A DNA stretch of 7,479 bases. Origin: Campylobacterales bacterium. GTDB lineage: Bacteria; Campylobacterota; Campylobacteria; Campylobacterales; Thiovulaceae. Numbering within the stretch: position 1 is the first letter of the stretch; each line of letters begins with the position of its first letter. This document shows, one piece after another, positions 1 to 6,082 of this stretch. The notes under the pieces are model-generated. The model saw only the letters and a list, made by a program, of their open reading frames with translations. It was not told the DNA's origin and made no database searches. The stretch is taken from contig DTUW01000077.1 of the NCBI GenBank assembly GCA_012963895.1, positions 1 to 7,479 of the forward strand, written 5' to 3'. The translations under genes and the position numbers were made by a program.

Positions 1-945
1 GAAAAATTACGGAATTTGGTTCAAGAGAACCATATCAGATTGGACGATTTTATTTACCCCCTATTTGTAAAATTTGGAGAGGGGATAAGGGTTGAGATAG
101 AGAGTATGCCAGATGTCTATCAACTCTCGATAGATGAAGCTATAAAAGAGTGTGAAACTCTCAAAAGTTTAGGGATATACTCAATTATCCTATTCGGTAT
201 CCCTGAGGTAAAAGATAGTGTGGGGAGTGATGCCCTTTGTGAAAATGGAATTATTGCAACAGCAGTTAGAGAGATAAAGAAAGCCCACCCCGATATGTTT
301 ATAGTAACCGATTTATGTTTTTGTGAATATACAGACCATGGGCATTGTGGAATTTTGGATAAAAATGGAGTAGTTGATAACGATTCCACTTTGGAAATTT
401 CAGCCCAACAGGCACTAATTCATGCAAAGGCGGGGGCTGATATGATAGCCCCTTCTGGAATGATGGACGGAATAGTCAAAGCTTTGCGAAATGTTTTGGA
501 CAAAAATGGATATTACAATATCCCTATTATGAGTTATTCAACCAAATTTGCTAGTGGATATTATGGTCCATTTAGAGATGTGGCGGAGTCTGCTCCATCT
601 TTTGGAGATAGACGAGGATACCAGATGAACCCCGCAAATGGTCGAGAGGCTCTATTGGAATCGCTTGAAGATGATAAGCAGGGGGCTGATATTTTGATGG
701 TGAAACCTGCATTGGCTTATCTCGATGTTGTGAAATCTATTAGAGAAGCAACTAAAAAGCCTTTGGCTGTATATAATGTAAGTGGTGAATATTCTATGTT
801 GAAATTTGCTGGAAAAAGTGGATTGATTGACTATGAAAAAACTCTAATTGAGACTATGTTAAGTTTTAAACGGGCGGGAGCTGATATTATCATCTCATAC
901 CATGCAAAAGAGATAGCCAAACTTATTCAAGAAGGAAAAATATAG
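1..945 (+). CDS. hemB: Delta-aminolevulinic acid dehydratase (porphobilinogen synthase), 5' end cut by window
   Basis: Condenses two 5-aminolevulinate molecules to porphobilinogen, the first common step of haem and other tetrapyrrole synthesis, in the cytosol. The frame is open from base 1, and the residues before the TTG at 16 (EKLRN) continue the HemB N-terminal pattern. The gene therefore starts upstream, and the TTG at 16 is internal. The 314 visible residues against about 323 for the family suggest roughly 9 are missing. Counting from base 1, the Schiff-base lysines are K182 (in YSTKFASGYYGPF) and K235 (in MVKPALAYLD). The metal site DLCFCEYTDHGHCG has cysteines 106, 108 and 116, the zinc-type arrangement rather than the magnesium-only Asp-rich form. 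The YQMNPAN segment near residue 207 is also typical. The stop codon overlaps the argF start by one base, so the two are probably cotranscribed. A hemB-argF pairing is remembered from Campylobacter jejuni. The identity is secure. Confidence 0.97.
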   Translation, partial: EKLRNLVQENHIRLDDFIYPLFVKFGEGIRVEIESMPDVYQLSIDEAIKECETLKSLGIYSIILFGIPEVKDSVGSDALCENGIIATAVREIKKAHPDMFIVTDLCFCEYTDHGHCGILDKNGVVDNDSTLEISAQQALIHAKAGADMIAPSGMMDGIVKALRNVLDKNGYYNIPIMSYSTKFASGYYGPFRDVAESAPSFGDRRGYQMNPANGREALLESLEDDKQGADILMVKPALAYLDVVKSIREATKKPLAVYNVSGEYSMLKFAGKSGLIDYEKTLIETMLSFKRAGADIIISYHAKEIAKLIQEGKI

Positions 946-1853
946 TGAGACACTTTCTATCATTCGATGACTTTTCCAAATCTGAAATATTGGAAATTAT
1001 CGAACTCTCCAAAAAGATAAAAGCCGAATTCAAACAAGGTATTCAGATTCCCTATCTCGAAAAGAAGATATTGGGAATGGTCTTCGAAAAGAGTAGCACC
1101 AGAACCCGGGTAAGTTTTGAGAGCGGTATCTACCAACTCGGGGGATATGGCATGTTCCTCTCTAATCGTGATATTCAACTTGGACGGGGCGAACCGATAA
1201 AGGATACCGCAAAAGTAATTAGCTCTATGGTAGATATGATAATGTTGAGAACCTTTGGACATGAAAGATTGGAGGAGTTAGCCAAATATTCATCTGTTCC
1301 TGTCATCAATGGACTAACAGACCTATGCCACCCTGTCCAAGTCTTAGCAGACTATTTGACAATCCTTGAAGAGGGGATAGATAATCCGACAATTGCATAT
1401 ATTGGAGATGGAAACAACATGGCTAACTCCTATATCCTCTTTTCTGCAAAGATGGGGATAGAGTTGAGAATAGCAACCCCAAAAGGGTATGAGCCTGATA
1501 CTACGATTCTGCAAAAAGGTAGAGAGTTGGGAGGTAATATTCTCCTTACCAATTCACCAGAAGAGGCTATATTAGGAGCTGATGTAGTCGTTACAGATAC
1601 ATGGATATCTATGGGAATGGAGGAGGAGAAGGGGCAGAGAATAAAAGATTTCCAAAATTTCCAGATAGATAGAAATCTCTTTTCCAAATCGGCTGAAAAT
1701 TCTATCTTTCTCCACTGCCTACCTGCTTATCGAGGGTATGAGGTTGCCGATGAGGTGATAGATGGCGAGAGAAGCAGAATATATCAAGAGGCTGAGAATA
1801 GGCTACATGTTCAAAAAGGGTTAATGGTCTGGTTAGACCAACATCGCAATTAG
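945..1853 (+). CDS. argF: Ornithine carbamoyltransferase
   Basis: Makes citrulline from ornithine and carbamoyl phosphate in arginine biosynthesis; it is a cytosolic, normally trimeric enzyme. The 302 residues are full length for the family. The carbamoyl-phosphate loop STRTR is at residues 51-55, HPVQ at 129-132, the ornithine-binding D218 and SMG at 222-224, and the catalytic HCLP at 257-260. The SMG motif separates it from aspartate carbamoyltransferase. The start is GTG, overlapping the hemB TAG as TAGTG, with a GAAGGA ribosome site about 8 bases upstream inside hemB. This implies translational coupling to hemB. The 3' end overlaps the stop codon of the opposing prepilin-like gene, so no spacer remains for a conventional terminator. 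No ARG-box operator can be seen because the operon promoter lies outside the window. Confidence 0.97.
   Translation: MRHFLSFDDFSKSEILEIIELSKKIKAEFKQGIQIPYLEKKILGMVFEKSSTRTRVSFESGIYQLGGYGMFLSNRDIQLGRGEPIKDTAKVISSMVDMIMLRTFGHERLEELAKYSSVPVINGLTDLCHPVQVLADYLTILEEGIDNPTIAYIGDGNNMANSYILFSAKMGIELRIATPKGYEPDTTILQKGRELGGNILLTNSPEEAILGADVVVTDTWISMGMEEEKGQRIKDFQNFQIDRNLFSKSAENSIFLHCLPAYRGYEVADEVIDGERSRIYQEAENRLHVQKGLMVWLDQHRN
1825..1840. terminator. Possible weak terminator hairpin inside the 3' end of argF
   Basis: The six-base arms TGGTCT (1825-1830) and AGACCA (1835-1840) are perfect complements around a GGTT loop. Read on the minus strand, it comes just after the prepilin-like gene's stop and is followed seven bases later by TTTTT (complement of 1812-1816), the order expected of a terminator for the minus-strand operon. 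Read on the plus strand, a T5 run lies at 1856-1860, 15 bases past the stem. The stem is short and neither T run abuts it, so this is tentative. It lies in argF codons and could be chance. Confidence 0.3.
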
Positions 1854-2266
1854 GGTTTTTGGGTAAGTTTTCTATGGTATATCACTTTGCCATTTTGGAG
1901 GTATCGGACATATACATCTACCAAAATAGAACCGTTGGAATCTGATGAGGTTGTTTTCCAGAAATTTTTAGTTCCGCAATCTTGCCAATAGTCTCCAACA
2001 TAGTTGATATATACCGTCGTATTGAACTCCTTCTCTTTATCTATTACCGATAGCTCCTCTAAACAGGGTTGAGAGTTGTTTCTATCTTGAATCATCAAGA
2101 CAGCAAGTTCTACCCCACTTCTTGCTAATAGCTTAGCTTGACTATATAGATATTGTTGGATTGCTGTCTCTGATGTGTTTGAAGAGAGTGAAAGTATCAT
2201 TGTTACAAAGTAAGAGAAGAGGACTAGAATAAATATAGTTAGAATTAGAACAAATCCCCTTTTCAT
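1850..2266 (-). CDS. Prepilin-like minor pilin/pseudopilin (PilX- or GspK-like)
   Basis: A 138-residue protein not recognised by name. It begins MKRG followed by a hydrophobic stretch to about residue 28. This matches a class III prepilin: a very short leader, probable cleavage after G4, and a hydrophobic helix for the inner membrane and pilus core. Position +5 after the proposed cleavage is leucine, not the usual glutamate, as in GspK-type tip pseudopilins. The segment at 38-61 (QQYLYSQAKLLARSGVELAV) resembles the second half of the GspK/PilX N-terminal helix. The small C-terminal domain has two cysteines, C68 and C97, which could form a disulfide. The start is ATG, 4 bases after the stop of the PilO-like gene, with only a weak purine-rich AGAGAG before it. 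It is last in the dsbD operon. Membership of the pilin class is inferred from the N-terminus and context; the subtype is uncertain. Confidence 0.7.
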   Translation of the reverse strand: MKRGFVLILTIFILVLFSYFVTMILSLSSNTSETAIQQYLYSQAKLLARSGVELAVLMIQDRNNSQPCLEELSVIDKEKEFNTTVYINYVGDYWQDCGTKNFWKTTSSDSNGSILVDVYVRYLQNGKVIYHRKLTQKP

Positions 2267-2270
2267 CTCT

Positions 2271-2888
2271 CTATGGAGTTAGTCCCCAAACTGATAGATT
2301 TATATCTGAAACCACCTCATCACTATCCAATCTAATATTGAGATTCTCTATATCAACCACCAAAGGGCTATTTTCCAATTTGTCCAAAAATAGAATAGTA
2401 TTGGAGTAATTGGAACGGGTAGTAATGGAGACTTTCAATCTCTTATCGAAAGGTTCTATATTTTTGATAAATCTATTCTGCATAGTGATGATTTCTACAC
2501 CACTTGCGATAGCTACCGAAGATATTCTTTTGAGGAATTTAGTCCAACTTTTCCTATCATATACAACATTGGACAAATTCAGGAGTTGGCTATTTAGAAA
2601 CTTTTTTCTATTTTTCAATTCAATGATTTCCTCTTTTAGCTTCTCTATCTCTCCCTGCTGTTTGGATATGAAAAAATTGTCATTGAACATTAGATAATCT
2701 TTGTATTCTCTGATTTTCCTTGTAATTTTTCTCTCTTCTTTTTCCAATTTGCTAACCTCTTGTTTAGAGGAGAGATATAGATATTTGTAGGAGAGAAAAA
2801 ATATCCCCCCTACTATCATTATGTAGATATAGACCAACTCCCGAGTAGATAAAGAATTTAGACTATTGTCTATCTTGTCGAGTAACAT
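2271..2888 (-). CDS. PilO/MshJ-like type IV pilus inner-membrane assembly protein
   Basis: The architecture fits PilO or MshJ, bitopic proteins of the type IV pilus alignment complex that link inner-membrane components to the secretin. A short cytoplasmic N-terminus (1-17) precedes one membrane helix at about 18-39. A charged, Lys/Glu-rich probable coiled coil covers about 43-108, followed by a mixed alpha/beta periplasmic domain (110-205) like the PilO ferredoxin-like fold. The 205 residues are the usual PilO size. PilM and PilN partners are not next to it, which is atypical. The ATG is 4 bases after the ppk2 stop (TAA-CTCT-ATG) with no clear Shine-Dalgarno sequence, so translation probably depends on ribosomes leaving ppk2. 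It precedes the prepilin-like gene. Assignment is by topology and neighbours; primary sequence in this family is poorly conserved. Confidence 0.68.
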   Translation of the reverse strand: MLLDKIDNSLNSLSTRELVYIYIMIVGGIFFLSYKYLYLSSKQEVSKLEKEERKITRKIREYKDYLMFNDNFFISKQQGEIEKLKEEIIELKNRKKFLNSQLLNLSNVVYDRKSWTKFLKRISSVAIASGVEIITMQNRFIKNIEPFDKRLKVSITTRSNYSNTILFLDKLENSPLVVDIENLNIRLDSDEVVSDINLSVWGLTP

Positions 2889-2892
2889 AGAG

Positions 2893-3846
2893 TTAGCTTA
2901 AAAACATTCCTGCTGATATTAGTTGGGCTTCCATTATCTCAATTTCACGAGGAGCAGAGATAACGATTTCAGGATTTGGGGTGAAGTCCAATTTTTTACT
3001 TCTATCCTCATACTCAATACTATTTAGAATTACTTTAAGGGTCTCCTTTCTCGCGAGATGCTTATTATCTGAGCGAATAATAGTCCAAGGGGTATCGTGG
3101 GAGTGGGTTCGTCTCAACATCTCATATTTCATGTTTGTGAAATCGTCCCACTTATCTTGGGCTTGTAAATCTACCTCACTTAGTTTCCAATGTCTCAATG
3201 GGTCATTTTTTCGCCGTTCAAATCTCTTTTTTTGTTCCTCTTTGGTAACTGAAAAGTAGAGCTTTATAAGGATAATCCCGTGATTGACTAAATCTTTTTC
3301 AAAGTTGGTAACTCCATTCATGAAAATATCATACTCTTCCATTGTGCAGAAACCAAATACAGGCTCAACCATTGCCCTGTTATACCAACTCCTATCAAAT
3401 AGAACTATCTCCCCTTTTCTAGGAAAGTGTTGAACATATCTTTGGTAATACCATTGGCTCTTCTCCTCTTCTGTCGGTTTTCCGAGGGCTACTACTCGAT
3501 AGTGTTTCTCGTTCATGTATCTTGTAACTCGTCGAATAGTCCCCCCTTTTCCCGCTGCATCTCTCCCTTCAAAGAGGATTATCATTTTCATATGATGTTT
3601 TTCAATATGTCTTTGGAGCTTTATCAATTCTGCCTGATAGGGTTTAAGTTCCTGAACTTCTCTAAGTTTCTGAACTGCTTTACTCTCTTTCTTCAACTTT
3701 TTTTTATAAAACTTTCGGAGGCTTTCATATTCTCGAATAAATTTCTCAAACTCTATTTTTTCACCCTTGTAATAGATATATTCCGGGTTTTCTCCAACCT
3801 CCGACATAGAAAGCTCTTCTATCTTTTTTCTCTTCTTTTTACTCAT
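2893..3846 (-). CDS. ppk2: Polyphosphate kinase 2 (PPK2 family, class I type)
   Basis: Transfers phosphate between inorganic polyphosphate and nucleotides; PPK2 enzymes usually run toward making GTP or ATP from NDP and polyphosphate. The 317 residues match single-domain class I enzymes. A charged Lys-rich N-terminal extension (1-85) precedes the P-loop-like domain. Walker A is GRDAAGKG at 94-101, Walker B is LFDRSWYNR at 149-157 with D151 and R152, and the lid region with RRKNDPLRHWKLS is at about 211-223. All expected catalytic residues are present. The ATG overlaps the dsbD stop in an ATGA and has a strong AAGGAGG site four bases upstream, so translation should be efficient. An A8 run read on this strand encodes K48-K50. 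The NDP preference cannot be read from the sequence. A dsbD-PPK2 neighbourhood is remembered from Campylobacter; the link of this gene to pilus genes may be only positional. Confidence 0.93.
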   Translation of the reverse strand: MSKKKRKKIEELSMSEVGENPEYIYYKGEKIEFEKFIREYESLRKFYKKKLKKESKAVQKLREVQELKPYQAELIKLQRHIEKHHMKMIILFEGRDAAGKGGTIRRVTRYMNEKHYRVVALGKPTEEEKSQWYYQRYVQHFPRKGEIVLFDRSWYNRAMVEPVFGFCTMEEYDIFMNGVTNFEKDLVNHGIILIKLYFSVTKEEQKKRFERRKNDPLRHWKLSEVDLQAQDKWDDFTNMKYEMLRRTHSHDTPWTIIRSDNKHLARKETLKVILNSIEYEDRSKKLDFTPNPEIVISAPREIEIMEAQLISAGMFLS

Positions 3847-5528
3847 TTTTCCTCCTTGATAGATTTCAAATGGTCGATAAATTGCTTAGGATTTTTGAAT
3901 CCATAGATTCTCTTATCTTCCAATTCAACTCCAAATTGAAAAAAGAGGATAGCAGGAGGTCCAACTATTCCAAGCTCCTTCATAATCGCTTTATCCTCTT
4001 CTGAATTATCGCTAACATCTACCCGATAGAGTTCGAAATTCTCTAATACTTTCTGAACCTCTTTATCTCTAAAAGTTATCTCCTCCCACTCCTTGCAACT
4101 TACACACCATTTAGCTGTAAAATCGACCATCACAATTCTATCGCTTTGAAATAGTTTTTCATCGAGTTCGTCCAGTGTGGAGATATTTTGGAAAGGGAGT
4201 GAAGATTGTTCGGCAGTAGTCGATGAGGTGGCTTTTTCGAAACCAATCAACTTCTCAACACTATTCACAAATAGAACAGCTCCAAAAATCAACCCCATCA
4301 CTGCAACACTTTTGAAAAGTGGTTCTAAGCGAAATCTATTTTTCAAAGGCTCCAAAGCCCCCAAGTAGATAGATGAAGAGATAAATAGGATACCCCAGAG
4401 CAGGGTTACAATAGTATCAGGTAGGATTTTTGAAAGAGTTTGGATAGCAATACCCAACATCACAATTCCAAAGATTTGGCTAACTTTTTCCATCCAGCCA
4501 CCCGGCTTAGGCATAAACTTACCTGCACCAGCTCCAATTAGAAGAAGCGGAACACCTGTCCCAAATCCCATGAAGAAGAGAGCCAATCCGCCAAGAAGTG
4601 CATCACCACTTTGAGAGATATACAATATCGCACCTGCAAGAGGAGGAGCTACACAAGGACCAACTATTAGAGCAGAGAGAAACCCCATAATTGCAACACC
4701 TATAAAACCTCCCTTTTGCCCAGCTTCATCACTCTTTTTCATCAATCTATTTTGGATAGATGTAGGTAGTTTTATCTCGTAGAACCCAAAAAGAGAGAGA
4801 GCAAGAGCTACAAAAATTAGGGCAAAGATAGTAACAACTATCGGGTTTTGCATGGCAATTTGGATATTTGCTCCAAAAAGTGCCGACACCACCCCCGTAA
4901 TAGCATAGGCGAAAGCCATAGAGATTGTATATACAAGAGAGAGGAAAAATCCCCGTTTAGCACTCAACCCCTCCCCTTGTGCAACTATTATCGACGAAAG
5001 AATAGGAATTAGTGGAAAGATGCACGGGGTGAGAGATAGGAGTAGTCCAAATCCAAAAAATGTAATTAGAGTAGCGAAAAAGTCTCCCTGTTCCATCTTT
5101 GCAACAATGGAATTTGTCTCTCCTGATGTCTCTTGTTTTTCCGAACCGCCTCCTATCAGTGTAAAATCCACCTTTTCAGGACGAAAACAGATTCCCTTAT
5201 CTGAACACCCTTGATATTGAAGGGTAAAAACTAAATTATCCACCTCTTTTCTCAAAATTAGAGGTATCTCCAACCGAAATTTACCGCTGTATATCTCTCC
5301 TCCAAAGCTATCTTTTTCTCCTTTTGGAAGAGAGTATTTACCTAGTTGAGCCACCTCATCACTAACATTTAGGCTAAATTGCAATCCATCTCGATTTAGA
5401 TGGATACCATCGGCTATCCCAATCTCAACAACTATTTTGTTACTATTTTCTAGTGTTACCTTTGGGGTGAAGTTTTCACTGCCAAATAGGTTGAGAAAGA
5501 ATGTAAGTAGAATGAATAGATATTTCAA
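3843..5528 (-). CDS. dsbD: Thiol:disulfide interchange protein DsbD
   Basis: An inner-membrane protein that moves electrons from cytoplasmic thioredoxin to periplasmic thiol proteins (disulfide isomerases, apocytochrome thioreduction). The 561 residues are full length, with all three domains in order. A signal peptide covers about 1-16. The periplasmic alpha domain (about 17-128) carries C108 and C114 in GCSDKGIC. About eight membrane helices lie between 153 and 425, with the redox pair C169 (TPCIFPLIP) and C292 (GPCVAPPL). The thioredoxin-like gamma domain (about 445-561) carries WCVSC, C475 and C478. All six catalytic cysteines are present. The start is TTG, supported by AGGAG six bases upstream (complement of 5535-5539) and by the signal peptide beginning there; no ATG fits. 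It leads a four-gene unit and is divergent from a cytochrome c gene, a possible client of its reducing pathway. Confidence 0.96.
   Translation of the reverse strand: MKYLFILLTFFLNLFGSENFTPKVTLENSNKIVVEIGIADGIHLNRDGLQFSLNVSDEVAQLGKYSLPKGEKDSFGGEIYSGKFRLEIPLILRKEVDNLVFTLQYQGCSDKGICFRPEKVDFTLIGGGSEKQETSGETNSIVAKMEQGDFFATLITFFGFGLLLSLTPCIFPLIPILSSIIVAQGEGLSAKRGFFLSLVYTISMAFAYAITGVVSALFGANIQIAMQNPIVVTIFALIFVALALSLFGFYEIKLPTSIQNRLMKKSDEAGQKGGFIGVAIMGFLSALIVGPCVAPPLAGAILYISQSGDALLGGLALFFMGFGTGVPLLLIGAGAGKFMPKPGGWMEKVSQIFGIVMLGIAIQTLSKILPDTIVTLLWGILFISSSIYLGALEPLKNRFRLEPLFKSVAVMGLIFGAVLFVNSVEKLIGFEKATSSTTAEQSSLPFQNISTLDELDEKLFQSDRIVMVDFTAKWCVSCKEWEEITFRDKEVQKVLENFELYRVDVSDNSEEDKAIMKELGIVGPPAILFFQFGVELEDKRIYGFKNPKQFIDHLKSIKEEK
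3851..3857 (-). promoter_or_regulatory. Strong ribosome binding site for ppk2 within the dsbD 3' end
   Basis: The minus strand reads AAGGAGG, a near-perfect anti-16S match, four A residues before the ppk2 ATG. It supports the ATG at 3846 and shows ppk2 has its own initiation signal despite overlapping dsbD by four bases. The two downstream genes lack such a site. Confidence 0.85.
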
Positions 5529-5555
5529 CTAAAACTCCTATTTTTCATTTCGAAA

Positions 5556-5584
5556 AGTATATTTTAAATTTTGTTTAAAAAAAG
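5556..5584 (-). promoter_or_regulatory. Candidate promoter of the dsbD-ppk2-pilus operon
   Basis: On the minus strand TATACT (complement of 5556-5561) matches five of six bases of a -10 box. A T-rich stretch lies 17 bases upstream (around 5579-5584) instead of a clear -35, as is common in Campylobacterota. Transcription would start near 5549, giving a leader of about 20 bases that contains the AGGAG site. An 8-bp palindrome TTTCGAAA lies at 5548-5555, at the predicted start point. The whole region is very AT-rich, so other -10 boxes are possible. Confidence 0.35.
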
Positions 5585-5590
5585 TTAGAT

Positions 5591-5617
5591 TAGAATGTCT
5601 AATACAAAATCTATAAT
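5591..5617 (+). promoter_or_regulatory. Candidate promoter elements for the cytochrome c gene
   Basis: Two -10-like hexamers lie before the cytochrome gene. TAGAAT at 5591-5596 would start transcription near 5603 and leave a leader of about 28 bases that includes the ribosome site. TATAAT at 5612-5617 is a perfect consensus but would start near 5624, cutting into the AAAAGG ribosome site, so the first is more workable. TTAGA (5585-5589) and TCTAA (5598-5602) form a small dyad around TAGAAT, which could be an operator or chance. No good -35 is seen. Confidence 0.35.
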
Positions 5618-5630
5618 AAAAGGTTATATT

Positions 5631-5975
5631 ATGAAATTGAAAAATGGGATTTCTTTTGCTCTTGCTACTGCTGTAATGGTAATGGTTCCATCTATCGCTT
5701 CTGCTGACATCAAAAAGGGACAAAAATACTACTTGAAAGATTGTAAAAAGTGCCACGGAAATGGTGTAAAAGGTGCTGCTATGTTGGACCAAGATGAGTG
5801 GGACGATATGTTTGCAAATGATGGAGAAGAGATAATAGCAGTTCATGAAGATTCAGAGAATAAGAAAGCTATCAAATATTTCCACAGCAAAAGATTCAAA
5901 AAACATGCTCCTCATTTGAGAGATTTTCTATATGAATATGGAGCAGATTCCGGAAAAGTTCCTTCCTGCGGATAA
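5631..5975 (+). CDS. Small periplasmic monohaem cytochrome c family protein
   Basis: A 114-residue precursor. A clear signal peptide (charged MKLKN, hydrophobic core, SIASA cleavage motif) ends about residue 25 and leaves a mature protein near 89 residues. One haem-binding CKKCH is at residues 38-42. M51 and M60 are candidate distal ligands, but the usual class I cytochrome methionine motif is not obvious. The mature protein is rich in Lys, Asp/Glu and His (H72, H85, H92, H95) and ends PSCG with a third cysteine, C113. The start at 5631 is preferred over an in-frame ATG at 5595, because the signal peptide begins here and an AAAAGG site lies seven bases upstream. It is divergent from dsbD. The role is likely electron transfer in the periplasm; its partner is unknown. 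Confidence 0.85.
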   Translation: MKLKNGISFALATAVMVMVPSIASADIKKGQKYYLKDCKKCHGNGVKGAAMLDQDEWDDMFANDGEEIIAVHEDSENKKAIKYFHSKRFKKHAPHLRDFLYEYGADSGKVPSCG

Positions 5976-5980
5976 TAGAT

Positions 5981-6038
5981 TTCACTCCTCCCTCTCTCTT
6001 CTGCCCCGTCTTGGGGCTTCTCCCCCTCTTCGCCTCTT
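5981..6038. other. Pyrimidine-rich intergenic patch with alternative hairpins
   Basis: Of 58 bases, 50 are C or T on the plus strand, and the patch is visibly richer in GC than the AT-rich surroundings. GCCCC (6003-6007) can pair with GGGGC (6013-6017) around GTCTT. The same G run can instead pair with the C run at 6022-6026 around CTTCT. The first stem follows the cytochrome stop by 27 bases and could end its transcript, but the following TTCTCCCCCTCTT is not a proper T tract. Function is unknown: terminator, RNA switch, small RNA or repeat remnant are all open. Confidence 0.4.
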
Positions 6039-6045
6039 ATGCTAA

Positions 6046-6073
6046 TATATTCTAAATAGAATTTTAGAATATA
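6046..6073. repeat. Perfect 11-bp inverted repeat just before the secretin start codon
   Basis: TATATTCTAAA (6046-6056) and TTTAGAATATA (6063-6073) are perfect complements around a TAGAAT spacer. The repeat ends ten bases before the GTG start and partly overlaps the weak ribosome site (AGG at 6073-6075). It also contains several -10-like hexamers (TATATT, TAGAAT). It could be a DNA operator over the promoter or an RNA hairpin beside the ribosome site. The all-A/T-rich stem has no T tract, so a terminator is unlikely. Confidence 0.55.
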
Positions 6074-6082
6074 GGTATCCAT

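Noticed and set aside
16..18. TTG as the true hemB start
   Set aside because: The frame stays open to base 1 and the upstream residues fit the conserved HemB N-terminus, so the start is outside the window.
960..1262. Minus-strand 100-codon frame inside argF
   Set aside because: It lies wholly within a gene with every OTC motif intact and has no independent support.
3427..3906. A 159-codon plus-strand open frame opposite ppk2 and the dsbD end
   Set aside because: It is a mirror frame of two confidently identified genes. Its product is Phe/Ser/Leu-rich low-grade sequence with no domain, signal or ribosome site.
5595..5630. Upstream in-frame ATG for the cytochrome gene
   Set aside because: It would put 12 extra residues (MSNTKSIIKGYI) before a textbook signal peptide, and it overlaps the likely promoter. 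The ATG at 5631 has its own ribosome site.
5538..5846. A 102-codon minus-strand open frame across the cytochrome gene and the divergent promoter
   Set aside because: It covers the cytochrome signal peptide and haem motif on the opposite strand and shows no recognisable domain; the plus-strand gene is far better supported.
6003..6017. Standard rho-independent terminator after the cytochrome gene
   Set aside because: The stem is only five base pairs and is followed by a C-rich, not T-rich, tract; listed instead as a patch of unknown function.
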